Assembly: GCA_023954375.1 (NCBI GenBank) | Contig: JAMLIC010000080.1 | Coordinates: 1 to 34,474, forward strand | Origin: Planctomycetota bacterium | GTDB lineage: Bacteria; Planctomycetota; J058 | DNA length: 34,474 nt | Direction of reading: 5' to 3' | Shown here: piece by piece, positions 1 to 8,307 of the stretch | Layout: every line of letters begins with the position of its first letter | Position numbering within the stretch: position 1 is the first letter of the stretch | Made by a program: the position numbers and the translations under genes | Notes under the pieces: model-generated | Told to the model about the DNA's origin: nothing | Databases searched by the model: none | Seen by the model: the letters and a program-made list of their open reading frames with translations, nothing else

Positions 1-179
1 GTGGTGGCGCGGGGCGCGCCCCCCCTCGACCGCTCAGGCTTCCTCGGCGGCCAGGAGGCCGCCATCGGTCGCCTTCGCGCGGCATCGCCTCGCCCTCGTT
101 CGTCTCGGCTGAGGCTCAGGCTGCGAAAGCCCGGGGTGGTGTGCTCGCGCGGGGTCCGGCCGGTTGGCCGACGTGACGG
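1..179. other. window edge, no supported gene
   Basis: Short frames are open here on both strands, but none has a ribosome-binding site, a recognisable protein sequence or a consistent codon pattern. A weak hairpin (gtccggcc / ggccgac, about 154-172) lies about 10 bases downstream of the stop of the first minus-strand gene. It might act as a terminator but has no T tract. A gene that starts here and leaves the window on the minus strand cannot be excluded. Confidence 0.4.
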
Positions 180-743
180 TCAGCGCCCAGCCTCCAGGGA
201 GGACTTGAGGGCCGCCGCCATCGTCCGCATGGCCGTCGGCTCGCTCAGCCGGTCGAAGGCGAAGCGCACGAACAGGTGGGCAGCGTAGGCGCGTGTTCGC
301 GCGCCCACGGCGTCGATGCTCGAGGCGAGGAAGGACCACTCCGAGTCGCGGGCCCCCAGCCCTCTGATGATCACCACCAGATGCTCGTCACAGGGGCAGC
401 GCAGCCAGGCCTCGACGGACGCGAGGTCGGTGACGAGCTCGGCGTCGGACGAACTGCCGGGGTCACTGCGCTGCACTTCGTGGGCGAGCGCGAGCAGCAC
501 CCCGACGAGCATGTGCGGGTCCTGCCGGAGGAGCGCGGCGACCCAGCGCTCGTCGATCGGTGGCAGGTCGTCGCTGCCCACGGCCAGCAGCGCCGCAGGA
601 TCCCCGAGGCTGGCGAGCTGGACGAGCCGCTCCCGGCCAAGGGCCCCCCGGCGCACGCACGCCTGCAAGTAGGCGGCTTCGTCCTCGGTCGCGCCCGTGT
701 GGCGCCAGCGGCGCTCGAGGCTCCTGAGCTCCTGATCGACCAT
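180..743 (-). CDS. TIGR02996-like hypothetical protein
   Basis: A 187-residue soluble protein with no signal peptide or membrane segment. The N-terminus (MVDQELRSLERRWRHTGA, then EDEAAYL, then LASLGDPAA) resembles the short helical domain catalogued as TIGR02996, common in Myxococcota and Planctomycetota and of unknown function. The rest is helical and contains a CPCDEH segment and a Leu/Ala-rich C-terminus. The frame is open upstream for 80 more residues, but the ATG at 743 is where the family-like sequence begins; the extension is Arg/Gly/Pro-rich and would overlap the divergent gene. GGGCAGGG precedes the ATG. Function cannot be assigned. The start choice is reasonably firm. Confidence 0.7.
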   Translation of the reverse strand: MVDQELRSLERRWRHTGATEDEAAYLQACVRRGALGRERLVQLASLGDPAALLAVGSDDLPPIDERWVAALLRQDPHMLVGVLLALAHEVQRSDPGSSSDAELVTDLASVEAWLRCPCDEHLVVIIRGLGARDSEWSFLASSIDAVGARTRAYAAHLFVRFAFDRLSEPTAMRTMAAALKSSLEAGR

Positions 744-936
744 GGACCCTGCCCGCCACCGTGCATCCATCATGACACTCTGCCAGCTCCACGGCGCGCG
801 GCCGAGACCTCTCGAAGGTGACCGGCCCGCCCGGCGGGACGGGACGCGGGCGTCCCACCGGGGCCCCCCCGCGGGGGTTGTGACGGCAGCCCGTTCGCTG
901 CCTCCCGGCTGCCCCCGCGGGGGCCTGGAGGAGCCG

Positions 937-3165
937 GTGCGCGCGGAGGAGTGCAGCAGCAGCGCCGAGGCGCGGGCGCCCATCGCGGTCGAGGGCGAGA
1001 GCTGCTGGAAGCGGCCGCCGGCGCGGCGCGTGAGCTTCCTCGTCGACGGGCAGGCGTACTACCGCGCGGTCGCGGCGGCCCTGCGCCGGGCCGAGCGGCA
1101 GGTGCTGATCCTCGGCTGGGACTTCCACCGCCAGACGCGGCTGACGCCTGACGCCGGGGGCGACGCGGGCGAGCAGGAGCTCTCGCAGCTCCTGCGCGAG
1201 GTGGTCGAGCGCCGGCCCGCCCTCGAGGTGCTCGTCCTCGACTGGGACTTCGCCATGCTCTACGTGCTCGAGCGCGAGCCGCTGCCGCGGCTGCAGCTCG
1301 ACTGGTACCGGCGCCGCCGGATGCGCCGGCACCTCGACGGTGACCACCCGACCGGGGCGTCGCACCACCAGAAGGTCGTGGTGATCGACGACGCCGTGGC
1401 CTTCTGCGGCGGCCTCGACCTGACGATCCGCCGCTGGGACACGCGCGAGCACGCGGCCGTCGACCCGCGGCGCGTCGACCCGGCCGGAAAGCCCTACGGA
1501 CCGTTCCACGACGTGCAGATCATGGTCGACGGCCCGGCGGCCGCCGCCCTGGGGGACCTGGCGCGCGAGCGCTGGCGGAGAGCGACGGGCGAGCGGCTGC
1601 CGCGCCCGCGCCGCGGCGCCGCCGACCCGTGGCCCGAGGAGGTCGCCCCCGACCTCACGGACGTGCGCGTGGCGATCGCCCGCACGGAGCCCCCGTGGCG
1701 CGGGCGGCCGGCCGTGCACGAGGTCGAGCGCCTGTTCCTGGGCGCGGTCGCGGCGGCGCGGCGCTGGATCTACATCGAGCAGCAGTACTTCAGCTCGGAC
1801 GCCGTCGGCGACGCCCTGGCCCGCCGCCTCCAGGAGGCCGAGGGGCCGGAGGTGGTGATCGTCGCCCCGAGCGCCTGCCCCCACTGGCTGGAGGAGACCG
1901 CGCTCGGGGTCCTGCGCGCCCGCCTCCTGCGGCGCCTGCGCGCGGCCGACGTCCACGGGCGCCTGCGGGCCGTGTTCCCCGTCGTGCCCGCGCCCGAGGA
2001 CGGCGAGCGGGTGCCGGTGCAGGTGCACGCCAAGGTGCTCGTCGTCGACGACGAGCACGTCCACATCGGCTCGGCGAACCTCAACAACCGCGGCATGGGC
2101 CTCGACACCGAGTGCGACCTGGCGCTCGACGCGGCCGACGACCCGCGCGTGCGGCCCGCGATCGCGCGCCTGCGCGACGGCCTCCTGGCCGAGCACCTGG
2201 GCGCCCCGGTCGACGAGGTCGAGGCGGTCCGGCGCGAGACCGGGTCGCTCCTGGCGGTGCTCGAACGCCTGGGCGGGCGCGAGCGCACGCTCGTGCCGAT
2301 CCCGGACCACCTCGAGCCGTGGGTCGACGAGATGCTCCCCGACCAGGCGCTGCTCGACCCGACCGGGCCCTACGAGGCGGGCAAGCTCGTCGACCACCTC
2401 GTGGACGAGAAGGCCGCGCCGGTTGCCCGCCGGCCCGTGGCCCGGGCGGTCGCCGTCCTGGCGGCGCTGCTGGCCCTCGGGATCGCGTGGCACTGGACGC
2501 CGCTCCGCGACCTCGCCGACCCGGAGCGCATCCTGGCCTGGGCCCGGCCGCTCCGGACCAGCGCCTGGGGCCCGCCCGTGGCGACCGCGGCGTTCGTCGC
2601 CGCGAGCCTCGCCCTCGTGCCGATCACGGCCATGACGGTCGCCATGGCGCTGCTCTTCGGCGCCTGGACCGGCTGGGTGTGCTCCTTGATCGCGTGCCTC
2701 GCCAGCGCCGCCGCCGGCTTCGGGATCGGCCGCGTCGTCTGGCGCGACTCCGTGCGCTGGCTCACGGGGCCGCGGCTCGACCGGCTGTCGAAGAAGCTCT
2801 CCGAGCACGGGTTCATCACCGTCGCCACGGTGCGCCTCGTCCCAGTCGCGCCGTTCACCGTGGTGAACCTGGTCGCCGGCTCGTCGCACCTCCGGCTGCG
2901 CGACTTCATGCTCGGCACCCTCGTGGCCATGGCGCCGGGCCTGCTCGCCATGTCGTTCGTCGCGCACCGGGTCGCGTCGGCCGTCGAGCGCCCCTCGCCC
3001 GTGACGATCGGCGCCGCCGTCGGGCTCATCCTGCTCCTCGTGCTCGCCGGCCGGTGGGTGAAGCGGAAGCTCGCCCCGGGCGAGGAGCCGCCCGACGCCG
3101 CCGAGGAGCCGCCCGCGCGCGAGCCGGAGCGGGAGCCCGCCGTGCACCACGCCGCCGCCAGCTAG
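937..3165 (+). CDS. phospholipase D-family protein fused to VTT (DedA/TVP38) domain
   Basis: A 742-residue fusion. The N-terminal half has two HKD motifs of the phospholipase D/cardiolipin synthase superfamily: H144-x-K146 in HHQKVVVIDD, and H364-x-K366 in HAKVLVVDD followed by IGSANLNNR. The WDFHRQTR and IYIEQQYFSS segments also fit the family. After a linker come a membrane helix (about residues 503-525) and further hydrophobic helices forming a VTT/SNARE-associated domain with LVPVAPFTVVNLVAGSS. The expected role is phosphatidyl transfer or phospholipid hydrolysis at the inner membrane; the VTT part may move or position lipid. GTG 937 is chosen because GGAGGAG sits just upstream; the frame is open back to 742, but that part has no family sequence. 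It is followed after 6 bases by an EEP-family gene, a pairing known from the E. coli clsB-ybhP cluster. Substrate is inferred. Confidence 0.88.
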   Translation: MRAEECSSSAEARAPIAVEGESCWKRPPARRVSFLVDGQAYYRAVAAALRRAERQVLILGWDFHRQTRLTPDAGGDAGEQELSQLLREVVERRPALEVLVLDWDFAMLYVLEREPLPRLQLDWYRRRRMRRHLDGDHPTGASHHQKVVVIDDAVAFCGGLDLTIRRWDTREHAAVDPRRVDPAGKPYGPFHDVQIMVDGPAAAALGDLARERWRRATGERLPRPRRGAADPWPEEVAPDLTDVRVAIARTEPPWRGRPAVHEVERLFLGAVAAARRWIYIEQQYFSSDAVGDALARRLQEAEGPEVVIVAPSACPHWLEETALGVLRARLLRRLRAADVHGRLRAVFPVVPAPEDGERVPVQVHAKVLVVDDEHVHIGSANLNNRGMGLDTECDLALDAADDPRVRPAIARLRDGLLAEHLGAPVDEVEAVRRETGSLLAVLERLGGRERTLVPIPDHLEPWVDEMLPDQALLDPTGPYEAGKLVDHLVDEKAAPVARRPVARAVAVLAALLALGIAWHWTPLRDLADPERILAWARPLRTSAWGPPVATAAFVAASLALVPITAMTVAMALLFGAWTGWVCSLIACLASAAAGFGIGRVVWRDSVRWLTGPRLDRLSKKLSEHGFITVATVRLVPVAPFTVVNLVAGSSHLRLRDFMLGTLVAMAPGLLAMSFVAHRVASAVERPSPVTIGAAVGLILLLVLAGRWVKRKLAPGEEPPDAAEEPPAREPEREPAVHHAAAS

Positions 3166-3171
3166 GGGGAC

Positions 3172-3882
3172 ATGGTCCGGATCGCGACGTACAACGTCCA
3201 CCGCTGCATCGGCGCCGACGGCCGCTACGACGCCGACCGGGTCGCCGCCGTGATCCGCGAGCTGGACGCCGACGCCGTGGGCCTGCAGGAGGTCGACGCC
3301 CGCTACCACATCGAGAACGACCTCGACCAGATCGAGTACCTCCAGGAGGCGACCGGCATGACGGCGGTCGCCGGACCGACGCTCACCAACCACCGCGGCT
3401 ACTACGGCAACGCCCTGCTCACCCGTCACCCGGTGCTCTCGGCGCGCCACGTGGACCTGAGCTGGGCCGGGCGCGAGAGGCGCGGCGCGCTCGACGTCGA
3501 GCTCGACTGCGAGGGCGCGCCCGTGCGCGTGATCGTCACCCACTTCGGCCTGCGCGGCGCCGAGCGGCGCGAGCAGGTGCGCGGGATCCTTGCCCTCGTC
3601 GAGCAGGGCCGCCCGGCGCCGCTCGCCGTGGTCGGCGACTTCAACGAGTGGTCGTTCATCAACCGGACCGTGCGCGTCCTCGACGAGCGGCTCGGCGCGT
3701 CGGCCGCCGTGCGCAGCTTCCCCAGCCGCTGGCCGCTCCTCTCGCTCGACCGCGTGTGGGTGCGGCCCCCGGCCGCGCTCGAGGCGGTGTGGGCCCACAT
3801 GAGCCCGCTGGCGCTCGTCGCGTCCGACCACCTGCCCGTCGTCGGGCGCCTCGCGGCGAGATGGGTCGAGGCCATGGCCTGA
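3172..3882 (+). CDS. endonuclease/exonuclease/phosphatase (EEP) family hydrolase
   Basis: A 236-residue enzyme, complete for the EEP (DNase I-like) fold. The expected catalytic residues are all visible: N8 in TYNVHR, E40 in GLQEVD, H124 in VTHFGLR, D156 and N158 in GDFNEW, D193 in SLDRVW, and D219-H220 in SDHLP. Members cut nucleic acid or phosphodiester/phosphomonoester bonds of lipids with a divalent metal. Because the gene starts 6 bases after the phospholipase D/VTT stop, with AGGGGA before its ATG, a role in phospholipid metabolism is more likely than DNA repair. That is inference from operon context and from the E. coli YbhP/ClsB pairing. No signal peptide is visible, so it should be cytoplasmic. 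Confidence 0.87.
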   Translation: MVRIATYNVHRCIGADGRYDADRVAAVIRELDADAVGLQEVDARYHIENDLDQIEYLQEATGMTAVAGPTLTNHRGYYGNALLTRHPVLSARHVDLSWAGRERRGALDVELDCEGAPVRVIVTHFGLRGAERREQVRGILALVEQGRPAPLAVVGDFNEWSFINRTVRVLDERLGASAAVRSFPSRWPLLSLDRVWVRPPAALEAVWAHMSPLALVASDHLPVVGRLAARWVEAMA

Positions 3883-3898
3883 CCGGGTCCCGCGCTGA

Positions 3899-3904
3899 TA
3901 GACT
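3899..3904 (+). promoter_or_regulatory. candidate -10 box TAGACT
   Basis: TAGACT followed by CC matches the TANNCT-C signature seen at several other starts in this window. A GTG lies 7 bases downstream (3912) and opens an 8-codon frame (MSQLGRP, stop at 3933-3935). The HEAT-like gene starts at 3959 with its own GGAGAGGGGG. Transcription from here would give that gene a leader of about 50 bases. Confidence 0.4.
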
Positions 3905-3958
3905 CCAGCCGGTGAGCCAGCTCGGGCGGCCCTGATCCGGCGCCTGGAGAGGGGGCCG

Positions 3959-5320
3959 ATGAAGGTCCAGGTTCGTCCTCCTCCGCCACCGGCGCACGCC
4001 CACCTCGCCGACCCCGCCGCGACGGTGCTCATCGGGCGAAAGCTGAGCGATGGGCCGGGGTACGCCGTACCGATCGAGGTGATCGAGGTCGTCCGGGGCG
4101 GCGCGCAGGTCGGCGAGCGGCTCACGATGATCGTCGGGGGCGCCGAGGACCATGTCGCCGTGCTCGGCGACCTCACGGCGCTCGACAGCCCCTGGCACCG
4201 GGCGACGCTCCCCTTCCCCGGGTCGCTCCTGCCGGACGTGCAGGAGGTGCTCCGCGCCGGGCTCGAGCTGTCTTGCGCCACCGACCCCGACGAGGCCGCC
4301 AGGTCGCTCGCCGCCGCGTTCGCCCACGCCGCGCCGGGGCGCGCCGAGGCCTGGCTCCTGTGCTTCCCCGAGTGGCTCGCCGAGACCGACCCAGGTGACC
4401 GCGGCGTCGTGGCGCGCCTCGAGGCGGTCCTCGAGGCCGAGCTCGAAGCGGACCCCGGATCGGAGCGGACACCCGGGGTCTCCGCCCTCCGGCTCGCCTG
4501 CCGCCCGGGTGCGTCCCGGCTCCCAGCCGGGCTCCTGATCAGGGCGCTGACGCATGGGCGCAGCCTGCGACGGGACGCGGCCAAGCTCGTCGGGCGAGCT
4601 CAGGGCGCCGAGCGCGAGGTCGCCCTCGACGCGCTGCTCGGCGTCCTCCGGGTCGAGGAGGCTTGCGCGGCCACGCACGCCATCATTTGCGCCCTCGGAG
4701 ACCTGCGCGCGCCGAGGGCCGTCCCGGCGCTCGAGGAGGCCGCGCGAGGCGCCGAGAACCTGTCACAGCGCGCCGCGGCATTGCGAGGGCTGGCGCTCGT
4801 GGACCCGGCGCGGGCGGTCGAGGCGGTCCTCGTGGACCTGCGCGGCCTGGGCCGGTTCGGTTCCAGCTACGGTACGGAGCTGGCCCGCGAGCTCCGTGTC
4901 CCGCTCCGCGCGCCAGAGCTCGTGCCGTACCTGGTGGCCCTCGCTCAGGCCCTCCTCGAGGACAGCATGGGGGACGACGGGGTCTTCCGCTGGCTCTCGG
5001 CGATCACCGGCCTGTCTGGGCGCGACCTGGCGGCGCACCGCGCGTGGTGGGAGGAGCGCGCAGGCGGGCAGCGCTGGCCCGTCGAGCTCACGCGCGCGCC
5101 CGACGGCAGGAACTTCGAGCTCGTCCATCGCGGAGGAGATGGTGGTGGCGGCGTTGAGAGAGGAGCTCAGCCTCCTGCCCGCCCCGGCGAGGTAGGCGCA
5201 GGCGGGCGCGCCAGCCGCGCGCGCGCCTCGACCACCCGCGCCCGCGCCTCCTCCGGCGTCCCGCCGAGGGCGGTGAGGTGGCCCATCTTGCGCCCCGGGC
5301 GCGGGACGAGCTTGCCGTAG
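3959..5320 (+). CDS. HEAT-like repeat protein, C-terminus doubtful
   Basis: Open for 453 residues from ATG 3959, which follows GGAGAGGGGGCCG. The middle (residues about 190-300) looks like HEAT repeats (AKLVGRAQGAEREVALDALLGVL, ALGDLRAPRAVPALEEAARGA). Near residue 355 there is an ITGLSGRDLAAHRAWW segment of a kind often found at the end of planctomycetal/myxobacterial HEAT proteins. No signal peptide; probably a cytoplasmic scaffold. Codon third positions become poor from about base 5130, and the last 150 bases run antisense through the end of purK. In the +1 frame, codons with excellent third positions run from 5139 to a stop at 5195. A frameshift, real or from sequencing, near 5125-5138 is therefore possible, in which case the gene ends at 5195. 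Function unknown. Confidence 0.65.
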   Translation: MKVQVRPPPPPAHAHLADPAATVLIGRKLSDGPGYAVPIEVIEVVRGGAQVGERLTMIVGGAEDHVAVLGDLTALDSPWHRATLPFPGSLLPDVQEVLRAGLELSCATDPDEAARSLAAAFAHAAPGRAEAWLLCFPEWLAETDPGDRGVVARLEAVLEAELEADPGSERTPGVSALRLACRPGASRLPAGLLIRALTHGRSLRRDAAKLVGRAQGAEREVALDALLGVLRVEEACAATHAIICALGDLRAPRAVPALEEAARGAENLSQRAAALRGLALVDPARAVEAVLVDLRGLGRFGSSYGTELARELRVPLRAPELVPYLVALAQALLEDSMGDDGVFRWLSAITGLSGRDLAAHRAWWEERAGGQRWPVELTRAPDGRNFELVHRGGDGGGGVERGAQPPARPGEVGAGGRASRARASTTRARASSGVPPRAVRWPILRPGRGTSLP

Positions 5321-6339
5321 AGGTGCAGCTTCACGTCGGGCAGCGCCAGGGCGGCCGCCCAGTCGGGCTCGCCCGCCTGCCAGGCGTCGCCGAGGAGGTT
5401 CGCCATGGCGGCGGGGCGGAGGAGCTCGGTCGAGCCGAGCGGCAGGCCGCAGATCGCGCGCAGCTGCTGCTCGAACTGGCTGGTGACGCAGGCGTCGAAC
5501 GTCAGGTGCCCCGAGTTGTGCGGGCGCGGGGCCAGCTCGTTGACGAGCAGCCGCCCGTCGCGGGTGAGGAACAGCTCGACGCACAGGACGCCCACGACGT
5601 CGAGGAGCTCGAGCACCGTGCGGGCGAGCGCCACGGCCTCCTCGACCAGGGCCGGGCTCACCGGCGCCGGCGCGACCGAGACGTCGAGGATGTGGTGGGC
5701 GTGGTCGTTGGCGATCAGCCCGTAGTGCGCGAACGACCCGTCCAGGCCGCGGGCCGCCACGACCGAGACCTCTCGCTCGAAGTCGACGAACGCCTCGAGC
5801 ACGGCGTCCTCGACGCCGAGCCTGGCCCAGGCCGCGGCCGCGTCCTCGGGGCGGGCGACCTTCACCTGCCCCTTGCCGTCGTAGCCCCAGCCGGCCGTCT
5901 TGAGCACGGCCGGGCAGCCGAGCCGCCCGAGCGCCGCCTCGAGCTCGGCGAGGCTGCGCACGCGCGCCCACGGCGCGAGCGGCAGGCCGGCCTCGCTCAG
6001 GAACTCCTTCTCGCGCCCGCGGTGCTGCGTCGTGTGGAGCACCGCGCCGCTCGGCCGCACGGGCGCGTGCTCGGCGGCGACCTGCGCCGTGCGCGCGGGG
6101 ACGTTCTCGAACTCGAAGGTCACGACGCTCACCTGCTGCGCGAAGCGGGCCACGGCGTCGAGGTCCTCGTAGGGCGCCTTGACCTCGAGGTCGGCCACCT
6201 GCCCGGTCGGCGTGTCGTCGTCGGGCGAGAGCGTGTGCACCCGGTAGCCCATGCGCCGGGCCGCGATCGCGAACATGCGCCCGAGCTGGCCGCTGCCGAG
6301 GACGCCGACGGTCGCGCCGGGGAGGATCGGCCGGCTCAC
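5167..6339 (-). CDS. purK: 5-(carboxyamino)imidazole ribonucleotide synthase
   Basis: A 390-residue ATP-grasp enzyme that makes N5-carboxyaminoimidazole ribonucleotide from AIR, bicarbonate and ATP in de novo purine synthesis, in the cytoplasm. Diagnostic segments are GVLGSGQLGRM (residues about 12-22), VTFEFENVP, AVLKTAGWGYDGKGQ in the ATP-grasp, EREVSVVAARG, and NELAPRPHNSGH near residue 280. Length is typical. The start is GTG 6339 within GTGA, where purE's TGA stop overlaps by 4 bases, so translation is probably coupled to purE. The C-terminal tail is Pro/Arg-rich. The 3' end overlaps the open frame of the convergent HEAT-like gene. Confidence 0.97.
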   Translation of the reverse strand: MSRPILPGATVGVLGSGQLGRMFAIAARRMGYRVHTLSPDDDTPTGQVADLEVKAPYEDLDAVARFAQQVSVVTFEFENVPARTAQVAAEHAPVRPSGAVLHTTQHRGREKEFLSEAGLPLAPWARVRSLAELEAALGRLGCPAVLKTAGWGYDGKGQVKVARPEDAAAAWARLGVEDAVLEAFVDFEREVSVVAARGLDGSFAHYGLIANDHAHHILDVSVAPAPVSPALVEEAVALARTVLELLDVVGVLCVELFLTRDGRLLVNELAPRPHNSGHLTFDACVTSQFEQQLRAICGLPLGSTELLRPAAMANLLGDAWQAGEPDWAAALALPDVKLHLYGKLVPRPGRKMGHLTALGGTPEEARARVVEARARLARPPAPTSPGRAGG

Positions 6340-6845
6340 GACGCCGCCCCCCCGGGCGGGAGCGTCTCCCCCAGCACCCGCTCGGTCTCCGCCGCCCGCC
6401 AGCGGCGCAGGGCCTCGCGCAGGGCCGGGCGCTGCGCCCCGAGGATGCTCACGGCGAGCAGGGCCGCGTTGACCGCGCCCGCTCGCCCGATCGCCAGCGT
6501 GCCCACCGGCACGCCGGCCGGCATCTGCACGATCGACAGCAGCGAGTCGAGGCCGCTCAGCGCCTGGCTCTGCACCGGCACCCCGAGCACCGGCAGGACC
6601 GTGTGCGCCGAGACCATGCCGGGCAGGTGCGCCGCGCCCCCGGCCCCGGCGATGATCACCTGGACCCCGCGGCCCTCGGCCTGCTGGGCGTACTCGGCCA
6701 GCCACAGCGGCGTCCGGTGGGCCGAGACGACCCGCGTCTCGCGCGGCACGTCGAAGCGCGCGAGGGTCTCGTCGGCGTGGCGCATCGTCTCCCAGTCGGA
6801 CGTGCTGCCCATGATGATCCCCACGAGGGGCCCGGCGTCTGTCAC
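6336..6845 (-). CDS. purE: N5-CAIR mutase (class I PurE)
   Basis: A 169-residue protein that moves the carboxyl group of N5-CAIR to give CAIR, directly after PurK. Signatures are GIIMGSTSDW (S14 and D17), VVSAHRTP with catalytic-position H43, IIAGAGGAAHLPGMVSA, and PVLGVPVQSQALSGLDSLLSIVQMP. Full-length for class I PurE; the presence of purK fits class I. The start is GTG 6845. There is no useful Shine-Dalgarno (a GGAG is only 2 bases away), but TAACCT lies 6 bases upstream, which suggests a leaderless mRNA. It forms an operon with purK through a GTGA overlap. Confidence 0.97.
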   Translation of the reverse strand: MTDAGPLVGIIMGSTSDWETMRHADETLARFDVPRETRVVSAHRTPLWLAEYAQQAEGRGVQVIIAGAGGAAHLPGMVSAHTVLPVLGVPVQSQALSGLDSLLSIVQMPAGVPVGTLAIGRAGAVNAALLAVSILGAQRPALREALRRWRAAETERVLGETLPPGGAAS

Positions 6846-6851
6846 ACTCCG

Positions 6852-6857
6852 AGGTTA
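6852..6857 (-). promoter_or_regulatory. candidate leaderless -10 box TAACCT for purE
   Basis: On the minus strand, GGTAACCTCGGAGT is followed directly by the GTG of purE. The hexamer ends 6 bases before the start codon, so initiation at the usual distance would put the first base of the mRNA at the start codon. No convincing -35 box is visible. Confidence 0.5.
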
Positions 6858-6921
6858 CCGCGTCCGGGTGAGGCGGGGGGAACCTCCGGCCCCGCGCCGG
6901 CGTGTGGCGGGAGGAGCCACG

Positions 6922-8235
6922 ATGCGTCGCGCCTGCCTCTGCCTGACCCTGGTGCTGACCCTCGCGGGGACCGCGCGCGCGCAGGTCGCCCCCGAGCACC
7001 GGGCCTCGATCGAGTTCCGCCTGCTCGAGCGCGCGACGGTCTTCACCTCGGACGCGGTCGGCTACGGCGGCGACACGCCCGAGACCGTCCACGCGCTGCG
7101 GCTGCTCGTCGAGCGCCCGGACGCCCGCGCGGCCCTCCTCGACCTCCTCGGCGCCGCTCGCCACCCCGCCGGACGGCTGTTCGCGCTCGCGGGGCTGCGC
7201 GTGGTCGACCCCGTGGCGTTCGGCCACGAGGCGCAGGCGCTCCGCCGGGCCGGCGGCGAGGTGCGCTCGTTCCAGGGCTGCTTCGGGACCACGGCCCCCG
7301 TCGAGGCGTGCGTCGCAGCGCTGGAGGAGGGCGCGCTCGCACGGGCGCTGTGTGGCGCCGAGCGGCCTGCGCCCACGCTGACCGTCGACGCCGCCTGCGC
7401 CCTCCTCCTGGGCGAGGGCGTCGGGCAGCTCGATGCGGTCCGTGCGCTCGTCGACCACGGCCCGGCGGCGGTCCCGTCCCTGCGCGAGGCGCTGCGCGAC
7501 CCGTCGTCTCGACGTCGGGCCGGCGCGGCGTGGGCGTGCCAGGGGCTCGGCCCCCTCGCCCGGCCGGCGGTGCCCGAGCTCCTCGCCTGCCTCGAGGACC
7601 CGGACGACGCGGTCCTGAGCCACGCGCTCGACGCCCTCGCGCACCTCGGCCCTTGGCTCGTCGACCACGCGCCGGCGCTGCACGCCGTCGTCGCGCGCGC
7701 CGCGCTCCCGCCGCGCCGCCTGGTGAGCGCCCTGTGGCGGCTCCACGAGCTCGCCCGCGCCCACTGCCTCCTCGAGCCGGACCGGCTGCCGGCCTTCGTG
7801 CGCCCCGTCGCCCCCGCGCCGGAGGGCGAGGACGACGGGGGCGCCGAGGACGAGGACGACCTGTTCGAGCTGAGCCCGCGCTACACGCTCGCCGGGATCC
7901 CCCCGAGGGCGGTCGAGGTCCTGGCGCGCGCGCTCGGCGACCCCGAGGACCACGTGCGTGACGCCCTGCGTGACGCGCTCGAGCGCTGGGCCGGGGGCGC
8001 GCCCGCCGTCGAGGCCCTCGTCAGGACGATCGAGGACTCGCCCCCGGTCACCCGGCGGCGGGTCGTCCAGGTCCTGGGCGTGGTCGGTCGGCGCCCCGAC
8101 GACCGGGCGCGGGTCGTGGACGCGCTCCGCCGCCTGCTCGAGCGTGACGAGGACGAGATGGTGCGTGTCTTCTCGGAGGAGGCGCTCGAGGACCTCACGG
8201 GCGAGCGGCCGGCCGCGAGAGACGACGGCGACTGA
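6922..8235 (+). CDS. exported HEAT-like repeat protein
   Basis: A 437-residue protein. Residues 1-21 form a Sec signal peptide (MRRACLC, hydrophobic core LTLVLTLAGT, cleavage after ARA), so it is periplasmic or secreted. Two regions carry HEAT-like helical repeats: about 170-230 (HGPAAVPSLREALRD, GLGPLARPAVPELLACLED, DAVLSHALDALAHLG) and about 325-425 (PPRAVEVLARALGDPEDHVRDAL through the C-terminus). An acidic linker (EGEDDGGAEDEDD) separates them. ATG 6922 follows GGGAGGAG with 5 bases between, a strong site. Divergent from purE. It probably acts as a protein-binding scaffold; no enzymatic motif is seen. Confidence 0.8.
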   Translation: MRRACLCLTLVLTLAGTARAQVAPEHRASIEFRLLERATVFTSDAVGYGGDTPETVHALRLLVERPDARAALLDLLGAARHPAGRLFALAGLRVVDPVAFGHEAQALRRAGGEVRSFQGCFGTTAPVEACVAALEEGALARALCGAERPAPTLTVDAACALLLGEGVGQLDAVRALVDHGPAAVPSLREALRDPSSRRRAGAAWACQGLGPLARPAVPELLACLEDPDDAVLSHALDALAHLGPWLVDHAPALHAVVARAALPPRRLVSALWRLHELARAHCLLEPDRLPAFVRPVAPAPEGEDDGGAEDEDDLFELSPRYTLAGIPPRAVEVLARALGDPEDHVRDALRDALERWAGGAPAVEALVRTIEDSPPVTRRRVVQVLGVVGRRPDDRARVVDALRRLLERDEDEMVRVFSEEALEDLTGERPAARDDGD

Positions 8236-8253
8236 CCTGGCGAGCCCCCGCGG

Positions 8254-8267
8254 CCTCACCGGTGAGG
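8254..8267. promoter_or_regulatory. 14-bp perfect palindrome upstream of lipoprotein gene
   Basis: CCTCACCGGTGAGG lies between the HEAT-like gene (stop 8235) and the lipoprotein start (8308). The symmetry with no spacer suits a dimeric DNA-binding protein better than a terminator. With such high G+C, chance palindromes are common, so this is only a candidate. Confidence 0.3.
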
Positions 8268-8307
8268 TCGCCCGGCGAGGTCCGCCGAGCTCACGTGGAG
8301 AGTGCCC

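Noticed and set aside
463..4584. Open frame of about 1370 codons on the minus strand opposite the phospholipase D and EEP genes
   Set aside because: It mirrors the real plus-strand genes, is dominated by Arg/Ala/Gly/Val/His with no family motif, and arises because G+C-rich codons leave few stops in the antisense frame.
5278..8235. Long plus-strand frame extending upstream of the exported HEAT-like gene across purK and purE
   Set aside because: The extension is antisense to the purEK operon; the signal peptide and GGGAGGAG fix the real start at 6922.
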